Shown in pieces: positions 31,745 through 39,508 of a stretch of DNA of 64,000 nt. Source of the stretch: Streptomyces sp. SID12488 (GTDB lineage Bacteria > Actinomycetota > Actinomycetes > Streptomycetales > Streptomycetaceae); the NCBI RefSeq assembly GCF_010548275.1, contig NZ_JAAGLT010000013.1, positions 1 through 64,000 on the forward strand, read 5' to 3'. Numbering within the stretch: position 1 is the stretch's first letter; each line of letters opens with the position of its first letter. Below the pieces are notes generated by a model. That model did not search any database. It worked only from the letters and a program-made list of their open reading frames with translations, and was not told the DNA's origin. The position numbers and the translations under genes were made by a program.

Positions 31745-32683
31745 GTGACACGACGAACCGACTGGGCCGAGTACGCCTACCCCGGTGCCTCGGAAGACCG
31801 GGGCGGCGGGGGCTCTGCCGGGGGCGGTGACAGCGCCTACGGGGATGCCGGGCCATACGGGGGTGGCCGCGGGGCCCGTGAAGGCGACGGGGTGCACGAG
31901 GGTGACGGAGACGCCGGACTGCGGCGCGGTGAGGGTCTGCCGGGGGGCGGCCGACGTCGCGGCGGCGGTTCTCCCGGAGCCGGTGGGCGCCGTGGCGGTG
32001 GTGCCCCGAGCGCTGGGAGCGGCCCGTACGGCGAAGGCGGCTCGCGCGGTGAGGACTCGCGCGGCGAGGGCTCACGCGGTGGCCGTGGTCGTCGTCGGCA
32101 GCGTGGTTTCGGCGAGTCGGGCGGCGACCCACAGGACGGAGGTTCCGTTTCCTCGTCGAGGGCCGAGAAGGCGGAGCCGCCGGCGGATCCGGCTGAGCGG
32201 GCGCGGGGGATCTGTCTGCGCCTGCTCACCGGGACGCCGCGTACGCGGAAACAGCTCGCGGACGCCCTGCGCAAGCGCGAGATCCCGGACGAGGTGGCCG
32301 AGGCGGTGCTGTCGAGGTTCGAGGAGGTCGGACTGATCAACGACAGTGCGTTCGCGGGCGCCTGGGTCGAGTCCCGCCACCACGGCCGGGGACTGGCCCG
32401 GCGGGCACTCGTACAGGAACTGCGCACCAAGGGCGTGGACGCGACGCTCATCGACGAGGCCGTCGGGCAGCTCGACTCCGAGCAGGAGGAGACGACCGCG
32501 CGTGAACTCGTCGCCCGCAAACTGCGTGCGACACGCGGTCTGGACCGCGACAAGCGGTTGCGACGCCTCGCGGGCATGCTCGCCCGCAAGGGCTACCCCC
32601 AGGGCATGGCCCTGCGGGTCGTACGGCAGGCCTTGGAAGAGGAGGGCGAGGACACCGAGTTCCTTGCGGACGAGGAGTTCTGA
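31745..32683 (+). CDS. recX: Regulatory protein RecX with a long N-terminal extension
   Basis: 312 residues. RecX binds RecA filaments and damps recombinase and coprotease activity. The RecX core spans about residues 150-305 (ICLRLLTGTPRTRKQLADAL, FAGAWVESRHHGRGLARRAL, ARKGYPQGMALRVVRQALEE). Before it are roughly 140 residues rich in Gly, Arg, Ser and Glu (GGGGSAGGG, SRGEDSRGEGSRGGRGRRR), probably disordered and basic enough to touch DNA or RecA (inference). The GTG start lies 6 bp after recA. Typical RecX is 150-190 residues long, so the extension nearly doubles it. Confidence 0.94.
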   Translation: MTRRTDWAEYAYPGASEDRGGGGSAGGGDSAYGDAGPYGGGRGAREGDGVHEGDGDAGLRRGEGLPGGGRRRGGGSPGAGGRRGGGAPSAGSGPYGEGGSRGEDSRGEGSRGGRGRRRQRGFGESGGDPQDGGSVSSSRAEKAEPPADPAERARGICLRLLTGTPRTRKQLADALRKREIPDEVAEAVLSRFEEVGLINDSAFAGAWVESRHHGRGLARRALVQELRTKGVDATLIDEAVGQLDSEQEETTARELVARKLRATRGLDRDKRLRRLAGMLARKGYPQGMALRVVRQALEEEGEDTEFLADEEF

Positions 32684-32833
32684 GCCCGGTGGTGCCGGAG
32701 GTCCGGCCGACCCGAGAAGTAGTGGTCCGCTCGGGAGGTCTGAGTCCCCGGCCCTGGACAACGGTGGACGCGCGGGGGCGCCGATCGCGTTCAGGGCCGG
32801 GCGAACAGAAGGACGGTACGGCGGCTTCGGGTG

Positions 32834-33235
32834 TCAGGCTGTCTGCGGCGTCACCGGAAGCCCGGCCGCTCGCCACGCCTGGAACCCTCCGATCAGGTCG
32901 GTCGCCCGGTGCAGCCCCAACCGGTGCAGGGACACGGCCGCGAGGCTCGACGCGTAACCCTCGTTGCAGATCACCACGACCCGCAGGTCATGGCCCGTCG
33001 CCTGGGGCGCGCGATGGCTGCCCAGGGGGTCGAGGCGCCACTCCAGTTCGTTGCGCTCGACCACGAGCGCGCCGGGGATCAGGCCGTCGCGCTCCCGCAG
33101 GGCCGCGTACCGGATGTCGACCAGGAGCGCTTCGCCGGCCTCTGCGGCCTCATACGTCTCGTGTGTCTCCACGCGCGCGTAGGTCCCGCGCGCACGGTCC
33201 AGTAACTCGTCGATGCCGACCGGCTGTTCGCTCAC
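32834..33235 (-). CDS. Rhodanese-like domain protein
   Basis: 133 residues, a single rhodanese domain. Active-site loop VVICNEGYASS with the catalytic cysteine, preceded by LLVDIRYAALRERDGLIPGAL and followed by LIGGFQAWRAAGLPV. It probably moves sulfane sulfur between thiols. The start overlaps the stop of the cysteine dioxygenase gene by 4 bp, so the two are translationally coupled and share the leader upstream. The combination suggests handling of excess cysteine or of sulfide-derived persulfide (inference). Confidence 0.92.
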   Translation of the reverse strand: MSEQPVGIDELLDRARGTYARVETHETYEAAEAGEALLVDIRYAALRERDGLIPGALVVERNELEWRLDPLGSHRAPQATGHDLRVVVICNEGYASSLAAVSLHRLGLHRATDLIGGFQAWRAAGLPVTPQTA

Positions 33236-33777
33236 TGCCAGTCCTGCGGGCGCTCGACGTGCTCCAGGCGCAGCACCTGTCCCGTACGGCTGTAGCGGCG
33301 GATCTGGGGCAGGGGCGGGTAGTAGGCGTGGACGGAGATCGCGTGCTGGTCGCGGGACTCGTTGAGCACTTCGTGCACATGGTGGCGGCCGAAGCCCCGG
33401 CCCTGGCCGGCCGGCAGTCGCCGCTCCCGGTCGACGCCCTCGGTGAGTTCCAGGGTCTTCCAGCCGTCGGTGGGCAGCCGGGCGGCGAGCGAGTTCTCCT
33501 TGAGCTCACCGGCCGCGGTGAGGAAGGCACCGACCGAGTCGGCGTGGTCGTGCCAGCCGGTGCCGGTGCCGGGCGGCCAGCCGATCAACCAGGCCTCGCT
33601 GCCGCCGGGGCCCTCCAGGCGCACCCAGGTGCGGCCCTCGGGGTCGAGCGGCAGGGAGGCGATCAGCTCGACGTCGGCGGCCGTACGTCGTACGAAGTCG
33701 AGCAGGTCCGCCTGCGTCGGGGTCCGGGGAGTCCCGGAGACCTGGACGGCTGCGGATACGGAAGGTGACACGGACAC
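33232..33777 (-). CDS. Cysteine dioxygenase
   Basis: 181 residues from the GTG at 33777. Cupin non-heme iron enzyme that oxidises cysteine to cysteine sulfinate with O2. The iron ligands are visible as TGWHDHADSVGAF and FGRHHVHEVLNE, plus the substrate-binding arginine region EGRTWVRLEG. The length is normal for bacterial CDO (about 180-200). GTG 33777 has AGGACGG 8 nt upstream; the reading frame stays open upstream to 33921 but that part is occupied by the leader region. Rhodanese overlaps the 3' end. Regulation probably runs through the cysteine-codon leader peptide and hairpin just upstream. Confidence 0.93.
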   Translation of the reverse strand: MSVSPSVSAAVQVSGTPRTPTQADLLDFVRRTAADVELIASLPLDPEGRTWVRLEGPGGSEAWLIGWPPGTGTGWHDHADSVGAFLTAAGELKENSLAARLPTDGWKTLELTEGVDRERRLPAGQGRGFGRHHVHEVLNESRDQHAISVHAYYPPLPQIRRYSRTGQVLRLEHVERPQDWQ

Positions 33778-33817
33778 GGGTACCGTCCTGGTGAACGTTC
33801 GCGGGGAGCGCGCAATA

Positions 33818-33835
33818 GCGCCGGAAGAGCGGCGC
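33818..33835 (-). promoter_or_regulatory. Hairpin between leader peptide and cysteine dioxygenase
   Basis: On the minus strand GCGCCG and CGGCGC pair around a CTCTTC loop, extendable by a GCGC/GCGC pair across a TATT bulge. It starts 22 nt after the leader stop codon and ends about 28 nt before the ribosome-binding site of the dioxygenase gene. It could act as a pause, a terminator stem without U-tract, or part of a structure that hides the ribosome-binding site. Function is inferred from position. Confidence 0.45.
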
Positions 33836-33857
33836 GCGCGAGAAATGGGATGCGAAT

Positions 33858-33905
33858 TCAGCAGGACGGACGACACACGCAGCCCGCATAGCGGACGAGG
33901 TCCAT
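33858..33905 (-). CDS. Cysteine-rich leader peptide (15 residues)
   Basis: A complete short reading frame, MDLVRYAGCVCRPSC, with three cysteine codons in its last seven residues, the final sense codon being TGC just before TGA. GGAGGG lies 5 nt before the ATG (33911-33916). A promoter (TTGACC, 17 nt, TGTACT) ends about 50 bp upstream. A hairpin lies between this frame and the cysteine dioxygenase gene. This is the layout of a ribosome-mediated attenuator that senses charged tRNA-Cys. Poly-cysteine leader peptides controlling sulfur genes are known in mycobacteria; a leader in front of a cysteine-degrading enzyme would need the opposite logic or a different mechanism. It is not conserved-checked. 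Confidence 0.6.
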   Translation of the reverse strand: MDLVRYAGCVCRPSC

Positions 33906-33957
33906 ATGGACCCTCCGCCACAGGCGCACATCGGTGTCAGTGTCGGTCACGCTCCGG

Positions 33958-33986
33958 AGTACAGCATGACGGTGCTGACCGGTCAA
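33958..33986 (-). promoter_or_regulatory. Promoter of the leader-cysteine dioxygenase-rhodanese unit
   Basis: Reading leftward, TTGACC (33986-33981), a 17-nt spacer and TGTACT (33963-33958) give a near-consensus vegetative promoter. TGACCGGTCA, a perfect 10-bp palindrome at 33976-33985, overlaps the -35 element and could be a repressor site. The expected start near 33951 gives a 45-nt leader before the short peptide. Confidence 0.6.
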
Positions 33987-34058
33987 CTCGTTGTCACCAT
34001 GTGGACGCGTGGTGACGAGCGGACGGGAGAGGGCGACGGCGCGGAGGGAGGGCAGGTG

Positions 34059-35801
34059 TCAGCGGGTGCCTGCCGCGGCTTCGGTGTTCGCCGTCGCGTT
34101 CGTCTTCTCGGCCCCGCCCGTCCCGTCGGCCTTGCCGTTCGTCCTGTCCGGCGGGGGCCCGCCCAGCGTCGCCTCGGCCGCCGCGTACAGGTCGGCCGGG
34201 CGTACCCCGCTGAGCGCCGTGACCAGGTGCCCGTCCGGGCGGACCAGAAGCACGGTGTGGGCGGCGGCGCCCGGATAGCTCTCGGTGACCAGCAGTTCGG
34301 CGGGGTTCGGCAGCGCGGCCACCGCCGCCGCCAGCCGGGGCATGATCCCGGCGCCCACCCAGTGCTTGCGCTCCCACACACCCGTACCCGGCGCGATCAG
34401 CACCACCAGCAGCGCGCCGCGGCCCAGCCGTTCCCGCAGCGGTACGAAGGAACCGTCCTCGGCGGTGACCCGTACGTCCGTCACCTGCGCGCCGGGCGGG
34501 GTGTCCACCGAGATCTCCGCCTCGATGTGCCGGGGCGCCAGCGGCGAATGGCCGTACGTTCCCGGCTCGCCCAGGATTCCGCGCCCCAGGTGACCGTCCG
34601 TGAGCAGCGAGTCGTGTCCGCGGGCCGACCCGGGGACGTACGACCGCAGCCCAGCGCCGCCGCGCAGCAGCGGCAGCGCCTGGTCGGCGGCGCGCAGCCG
34701 GGCGGAGACGGCCGCACGCCGCTCGGTCTGGTAGCTGTCCAACAGGGCCTCGTGCGGGCCGTGGTGCCAGGCCAGGCCCAGCTTCCAGGCGAGGTTGTCG
34801 GCGTCCCGCAGTCCCTCGTCCAGCCCCTGGGTGCCGAGCGCGCCGAGCAGGTGCGCGGCGTCCCCGGCGAGGAAGACCCGACCTGCCCGCCAGCGCCGGG
34901 CGAGCCGGTGATGGACGATGTGGACGCCCGTGTCGAGCAGGTCGTACGGCGGTGTGGTGCCGCCGCTCCAGCCCGCGAGGGTCTCCCGGACGCGGGTCAC
35001 GAGGAGCTCGGGTGTGACCAGGTCCTTGCCGGGTGGCAGCAGCCAGTCCAGGCGCCACACACCGTCGGGGAGGGGGCGGGCGGTGATCTCCCCGGCCGAG
35101 GGCCCGGACGTCCGCCACGGCGGCATCCGGTGCAACAACGCCTCACCGGGCCATGGAAGTTCCGTACGCAGCGCGGCAACGGCGTGTCGTTCCACGGCCG
35201 TACGTCCGGGGAAGCGGATGTCCTGGAGTTTGCGCACTGTGGAGCGCGGGCCGTCGCAGCCGACGAGGTAACTGCCGCGCCACCAGGTGCCGCCCGGGCC
35301 GCGGGTGTGTGCCGTGACGCCGGACGGCTCCTGCTCGACTGAGTCGAGGCGGCTGTTGACGGCGACCTCGACGAGCCGCTCGTGGGCGATGGCGGTCCGC
35401 AGGGCACCGGTCAGTACGTGCTGGGCGATGTGCAGGGGGATGTCGGATTCCGTGCCGGGTTCCGTGACGAGCCCCGCCCCGAGCCCCTGCCCGAATCCCG
35501 ACGGGATCGCGTCGGTCGGCCCGTCGGATTCCTCGGTGCCGAAGGAGATCTGACGCATCACCTGCTTGCGCCGCATCGACCGCCATCCGGCCCAGTGGAA
35601 ACCGGCGTCGGCGATCGGCGCACCGGTCAGCCGCTCCAGCAGCGCGGCGGTGTCCTCGCGCAGCACGACCGTGCGCGCGGGGCGCTGGTCGTCCTTGCCC
35701 GGCCCCTCGTCGAGGACGACCGAGGGGACGTCCTGGCGCGCCAGCGCAAGCGCCAGCGTGAGCCCGACCGGCCCCGCTCCGACGATGATCACCGGGTCCA
35801 T
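34059..35801 (-). CDS. FAD-dependent aromatic monooxygenase (class A flavoprotein)
   Basis: 580 residues. PHBH/PheA-type hydroxylase: the N-terminal Rossmann motif VIIVGAGPVGLTLALALARQ binds the ADP part of FAD, a DG motif follows at VGCDGPRST, and the second FAD motif is RVFLAGDAAHLLGALGTQGL with DADNLAWKL after it. The C-terminal thioredoxin-like domain (about 420-545) ends in a Gly/Ala/Asn/Thr-rich tail. Relatives hydroxylate aromatic rings in catabolism or polyketide tailoring; the substrate cannot be told. The ATG at 35801 is the first start before the FAD motif, with GGGGGCG upstream. No neighbouring catabolic or biosynthetic genes, so it stands alone between the glutamate transporter and the cysteine dioxygenase unit. 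Confidence 0.88.
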   Translation of the reverse strand: MDPVIIVGAGPVGLTLALALARQDVPSVVLDEGPGKDDQRPARTVVLREDTAALLERLTGAPIADAGFHWAGWRSMRRKQVMRQISFGTEESDGPTDAIPSGFGQGLGAGLVTEPGTESDIPLHIAQHVLTGALRTAIAHERLVEVAVNSRLDSVEQEPSGVTAHTRGPGGTWWRGSYLVGCDGPRSTVRKLQDIRFPGRTAVERHAVAALRTELPWPGEALLHRMPPWRTSGPSAGEITARPLPDGVWRLDWLLPPGKDLVTPELLVTRVRETLAGWSGGTTPPYDLLDTGVHIVHHRLARRWRAGRVFLAGDAAHLLGALGTQGLDEGLRDADNLAWKLGLAWHHGPHEALLDSYQTERRAAVSARLRAADQALPLLRGGAGLRSYVPGSARGHDSLLTDGHLGRGILGEPGTYGHSPLAPRHIEAEISVDTPPGAQVTDVRVTAEDGSFVPLRERLGRGALLVVLIAPGTGVWERKHWVGAGIMPRLAAAVAALPNPAELLVTESYPGAAAHTVLLVRPDGHLVTALSGVRPADLYAAAEATLGGPPPDRTNGKADGTGGAEKTNATANTEAAAGTR

Positions 35802-35999
35802 GGCGCGGCGCCCCCTGCCCAGAGCGACGTCTTCATCGACACAAGTGAACAGGAAGTTGGAGCAGGGTGCACGATCACAAAACGTATGCAACAGACTCCG
35901 CGCCACCCGGTCAAGCTGGACGCACCCCAGGAGCCCGCCCCGACACATTCGGCGTTTCCCCTGGTACGCCATGTGCACCCGGCGCCGACGGCAGACGAC

Positions 36000-36029
36000 G
36001 GAGGCAGTGGCGAACACGCCACTGCCTCC
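36000..36029 (-). terminator. Terminator of the gluABCD operon
   Basis: GGAGGCAGTGGCG pairs perfectly with CGCCACTGCCTCC (13 bp) around an AACA loop, 50 bp after the gluD stop codon on the minus strand. No U-tract. It also separates the operon from the FAD monooxygenase gene, which starts about 200 bp further on. Confidence 0.85.
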
Positions 36030-36079
36030 ATGCCGGTCACACCACTGTCTCCGGGCAGGTCATACGAGTTGAGCGCCCG

Positions 36080-36964
36080 TCAGATGGAGCCACCCGCACC
36101 GGCCGCCTCCGTGCCGGCCACCGTCGCCGCTCCGAGCACCACACCGGTCGACTTCTTGCCGCGCCGCAGCCTGCCCTCGAGCCAGCTCGCGAAGGTGGTG
36201 ATGAGGAAGTTGATCACGATGAAGATGGCCGCCACCACGATGAAACTCGCGACGACGTTGGCGTAGTTCGCCGCGAGCGTGCTGCGCGCGTTGAGGAGCT
36301 CGGTGAACCCGAGCATGACGCCACCCAGCGCGGTGTCCTTCACGATGACGACGAGCTGGCTGACGATCGCCGGCAGCATGACCGTGACGGCCTGCGGGAG
36401 CAGGACGTTCGTCATCGTCTGGCCCTTGCGCAGACCGACCGCGAGGGCGGCCTCCGTCTGTCCCTTGGGGAGGGACAGGATGCCCGCTCGTACGATCTCG
36501 GCGAGCACCGAGGCGTTGTAGAGCACCAGGCCGGTGACGACCGCGTACAGGGGGCGGTCCTCACTGCTGATGTCCGTGGAGCTGACGTAGAACGCGGCGG
36601 CGAACAGCATGAGCAGCAGCACCGGAATGGACCGGAAGAACTCGACCAGCGCACCGGCCGGAATCCGTACCCACCGGTGGTCGGACAGCCGTGCGATACC
36701 CAGGAGCGCGCCCAGGGGAAGGGCGATCACCATGGAGAGTGCCGCGCCCTTCATGGTGTTGGCGAGGCCGGGCAGCAGATAGGTCGTCCAGGCCTGTGAC
36801 GTGGTGAACGGCTCCCACAGGGCCCACTTCAGCTGGCCCTTGTCGTCCATCGTCCGCCAGATCCACCACAGGAACAGGGCGAGCAGGACGAAGAAGACGA
36901 TCGTGAGGACCACGTTGCGCTTTTTGGCGCGGGGGCCCGGCGCGTCGTAGAGCACGGAGGTCAT
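36080..36964 (-). CDS. gluD: Glutamate ABC transporter permease GluD
   Basis: 294 residues. Second membrane subunit of the polar amino acid importer. After a cytoplasmic N-terminus and one hydrophobic anchor (VVLTIVFFVLLALFLWWIW), the His/Glu/Gln/Arg/opine-type permease domain spans about 70-270, with RSIPVLLLMLFAAAFYV and the EAA-loop EAALAVGLRKGQTMTNVLLP that contacts the ATPase. The C-terminus is Gly/Ala-rich. Overlaps gluC by 4 bp (ATGA), so translation is coupled. Last gene of the operon, followed by a 13-bp stem terminator. Confidence 0.95.
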   Translation of the reverse strand: MTSVLYDAPGPRAKKRNVVLTIVFFVLLALFLWWIWRTMDDKGQLKWALWEPFTTSQAWTTYLLPGLANTMKGAALSMVIALPLGALLGIARLSDHRWVRIPAGALVEFFRSIPVLLLMLFAAAFYVSSTDISSEDRPLYAVVTGLVLYNASVLAEIVRAGILSLPKGQTEAALAVGLRKGQTMTNVLLPQAVTVMLPAIVSQLVVIVKDTALGGVMLGFTELLNARSTLAANYANVVASFIVVAAIFIVINFLITTFASWLEGRLRRGKKSTGVVLGAATVAGTEAAGAGGSI

Positions 36965-37629
36965 CGCTTCACCGCCAGTCGCTTGCTCAGCCAGCCGAGG
37001 GCGAGGCCGGTGGGCAGGGTGAGCACCACGAAGCCGAAGGCGAAGACCGCACCGATGAGCACCAACTGCGCCTCGTTCTCGATCATTTTCTTCATCAGAC
37101 TCGCGGCCTCGGCGACGCCGATCGCGGCGGCCACGGTGGTGTTCTTGGTCAGCGCGATCAGTACGTTGGCCAGCGGGCCGATGACCGACCGGAACGCCTG
37201 CGGCAGCACGACGAGGCCCAGCACCTGGCGGAAGCTCAGCCCGATGGCACGGGCCGCCTCGGCCTGCCCCGCGGGCACGGTGTTGATGCCGGAGCGCAGT
37301 GCCTCGCAGACGAAAGCCGCGGTGTACGCGGTGAGGCCGAGCACCGCCAGCCGGAAGCCCTGGAGCGGAAAGTCGTCGGATGCGCCCATCGTCACACCAA
37401 AGATGTCGGCGAGGCCGAGCGAGGTGAAGACGATGATGACCGTCAGCGGGATGTTGCGGACGATGTTCACGTAGGCGGTGCCGAACCCGCGCATGAGCGG
37501 GACCGGGCTGACCCGCATGGCGGCCAGCAGTGTGCCCCAGACCAGGGAGCCGAGGGCGGAGAGGGCGGTGAGTTTCACCGTCATCCAGAACGCCCCGAGG
37601 ACGTCGTAACCATCAAGAAAGTCGAACAC
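36961..37629 (-). CDS. gluC: Glutamate ABC transporter permease GluC
   Basis: 222 residues from the GTG at 37629. Polar amino acid-type permease with five membrane helices; family segments include FWMTVKLTALSALGSLVWGT, RNIPLTVIIVFTSLGLADIF, and the EAA-loop EAARAIGLSFRQVLGLVVLP. CGGGGATC lies before the GTG. An open frame extends further upstream but without permease similarity. The gap after gluB is about 110 bp. Confidence 0.94.
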   Translation of the reverse strand: MFDFLDGYDVLGAFWMTVKLTALSALGSLVWGTLLAAMRVSPVPLMRGFGTAYVNIVRNIPLTVIIVFTSLGLADIFGVTMGASDDFPLQGFRLAVLGLTAYTAAFVCEALRSGINTVPAGQAEAARAIGLSFRQVLGLVVLPQAFRSVIGPLANVLIALTKNTTVAAAIGVAEAASLMKKMIENEAQLVLIGAVFAFGFVVLTLPTGLALGWLSKRLAVKR

Positions 37630-37742
37630 GATCCCCGCGCTTCCGGGTGTGAGGCGTATGTGGCGTACGAGGTGTACGTGGCAGACGCGGTGCGCCGCTG
37701 CCCTGATCGCGGTGGGCGGCGGCGCACCTGCGGAACTCTGTG

Positions 37743-38582
37743 CTAGCTGACGATCGTGCCGATCTTCGGAGCCGGCTCGTTCTTGTACTCGGCCGGACCG
37801 AAGTTCTTCTTGACCGCGGTCTCCCAGGCGCCGTCGCTGACCATCTTCTCCAGCGCGGTGTTGATCTTGTTGACGGTCGCGGTGTCGCCCTTCTTGACGC
37901 CGATGCCGTAGTTCTCGTTGCTCAGCTTGAGGCCCGCCAGCTTGAACTGACCCTTGTACTTGTCCTGGGCGGCGAAGCCCGCGAGGATCGAGTCGTCCGT
38001 GGTCACCGCGTCGACGGCACCGCTCTGCAGGGCGGCGATGCACTCCGAGTAGCCCGAGTTCTCACGAAGGTTGGCCTTCGGGGCGATCGTGTCGTGGATG
38101 TTCTGCGCCGAGGTGGAGCCGGTCACGGAGCAGAGGTTCTTGCCGTTGAGGTCCGTGCCCTTGGCGATCGTGGAGTCCGCCTTGACGAGCAGGTCCTGGT
38201 GGGCGAGCAGATACGGGCCGGCGAAGTCGACCAGCGCCTTGCGCTTGTCGTTGATCGAGTACGAGGCCGCGATGAACTTCACGTCGCCACGGGCCAGCGC
38301 GGTCTCGCGGTCGGCGCTCTTGGTCTCGACCCACTCGATCTTGTCGGGCTCGTAGCCGAGCTGCTTGGCCACGTACGTCGCCACGTCCACGTCGAAGCCG
38401 GCGAAGGAACCGTCGGGCTGCTTCAGGCCGATGCCGGGCTGGTCGAACTTGATGCCGACCTTGATCTTGTCGCCGCCGCCCGAGCCGGTGTCCTTCTTGT
38501 CGTCGTCGCCTCCACAGGCCGTCGCCGTGAGGGCGAGGACAAGGGCTGCGGCGGTCGCGGCGGTGACCTTGCGAAGCTTCAT
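37743..38582 (-). CDS. gluB: Glutamate-binding lipoprotein GluB
   Basis: 279 residues. Extracytoplasmic solute-binding protein of family 3, lipid-anchored. The signal peptide ends in a lipobox (LALTATAC, then GGDDD). The mature part has the SBP_bac_3 pattern: FDVDVATYVAKQLGY, ETALARGDVKFIAASYS, DFAGPYLLAHQDLLVK and SECIAALQSGAVDAVTTDDS. Binds glutamate and possibly aspartate and delivers it to GluC-GluD. ATG at 38582; a second ATG nine bases upstream is possible. A 9-bp stem hairpin lies between gluA and this gene, which could stabilise the gluB message. Confidence 0.95.
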   Translation of the reverse strand: MKLRKVTAATAAALVLALTATACGGDDDKKDTGSGGGDKIKVGIKFDQPGIGLKQPDGSFAGFDVDVATYVAKQLGYEPDKIEWVETKSADRETALARGDVKFIAASYSINDKRKALVDFAGPYLLAHQDLLVKADSTIAKGTDLNGKNLCSVTGSTSAQNIHDTIAPKANLRENSGYSECIAALQSGAVDAVTTDDSILAGFAAQDKYKGQFKLAGLKLSNENYGIGVKKGDTATVNKINTALEKMVSDGAWETAVKKNFGPAEYKNEPAPKIGTIVS

Positions 38583-38654
38583 GGTGAACATCCTTTGAGT
38601 GATGAAGTGAATGCGGGCCGTCACGTGCGGATGACGCAGTTCGTCCGAGCTTCG

Positions 38655-38677
38655 GAACCCGTCCACGAGACGGATTC
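38655..38677 (-). promoter_or_regulatory. Intercistronic hairpin between gluA and gluB
   Basis: GAATCCGTC and GACGGGTTC pair (9 bp with one G-T) around a TCGTG loop in the 149-bp gluA-gluB gap. Such hairpins often tune the expression of the binding protein relative to the ATPase by partial termination or 5' mRNA protection. Inference from position. Confidence 0.5.
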
Positions 38678-38731
38678 CTTCACTGCTGCGGGAAGCGCCG
38701 AGTTGGGCGCCGGCCCTGGGAGGGCGTGGGT

Positions 38732-39508
38732 TCAGTGGTGCAGGATCTTGGACAGGAAGTCCTTCGCGCGGTCGCTGCGCGGGTTGCTGAAGAACTGGTC
38801 CGGCACAGCCTCTTCGACGATGCGGCCGTCCGCCATGAACACCACTCGGTTGGCGGCCGAACGGGCGAATCCCATTTCGTGGGTGACGACGATCATGGTC
38901 ATGCCCTCGCGGGCGAGCTGCTGCATGACCTCCAGGACCTCGTTGATCATCTCCGGGTCGAGCGCCGACGTCGGCTCGTCGAAGAGCATGACCTTGGGGT
39001 CCATGGCCAGGGCGCGGGCGATGGCGACACGCTGCTGCTGGCCGCCGGACAGCTGTGCGGGGTACTTGTCCGCCTGCGTGGCCACACCCACCCGGTCGAG
39101 CAGGGCGCGGGCCTTCTCCTCGGCCGCCTTCTTGTCGGCCTTGCGGACCTTGATCTGGCCCAGCATCACGTTCTCGAGCACGGTCTTGTGCGCGAACAGG
39201 TTGAAGGACTGGAACACCATGCCGACGTCGGCCCGCAGCCGGGCCAGTGCCTTGCCCTCCTGGGGCAGCGGCTTGCCGTCGATCGAGATGTCTCCCGAGT
39301 CGATGGTCTCCAGACGGTTGATGGCACGGCACAGGGTGGACTTACCGGACCCGGAAGGTCCGATGACCACGACCACCTCGCCGCGGGCGATGGTCAGGTC
39401 GATGTCCTGGAGCACGTGCAACGCGCCGAAGTGCTTGTTGACGCTCTTCAGGACGACCAGATCGCCGGTCGCGGCCACGTCGTCCTTGGCCATCGATACT
39501 TCGGTCAT
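38732..39508 (-). CDS. gluA: Glutamate ABC transporter ATP-binding protein GluA
   Basis: 258 residues. Polar amino acid-type ATPase: Walker A GPSGSGKSTLCRAIN, Q-loop VGMVFQSFNLFAHKTVLENV, signature LSGGQQQRVAIARALA, Walker B VMLFDEPTSALDPEM and H-loop VVTHEMGFA. First gene of gluABCD. The ATG at 39508 is the first of two (second at MAKDD). Divergent from gluR across 327 bp. In S. coelicolor this operon is controlled by the GluR-GluK two-component system in response to external glutamate. Confidence 0.96.
   Translation of the reverse strand: MTEVSMAKDDVAATGDLVVLKSVNKHFGALHVLQDIDLTIARGEVVVVIGPSGSGKSTLCRAINRLETIDSGDISIDGKPLPQEGKALARLRADVGMVFQSFNLFAHKTVLENVMLGQIKVRKADKKAAEEKARALLDRVGVATQADKYPAQLSGGQQQRVAIARALAMDPKVMLFDEPTSALDPEMINEVLEVMQQLAREGMTMIVVTHEMGFARSAANRVVFMADGRIVEEAVPDQFFSNPRSDRAKDFLSKILHH

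Noticed and set aside
33506..33931. 141-codon frame over the cysteine dioxygenase start as a real gene
   Set aside because: Out of frame with the cupin motifs, and its 5' part is explained by the leader region; no family match.
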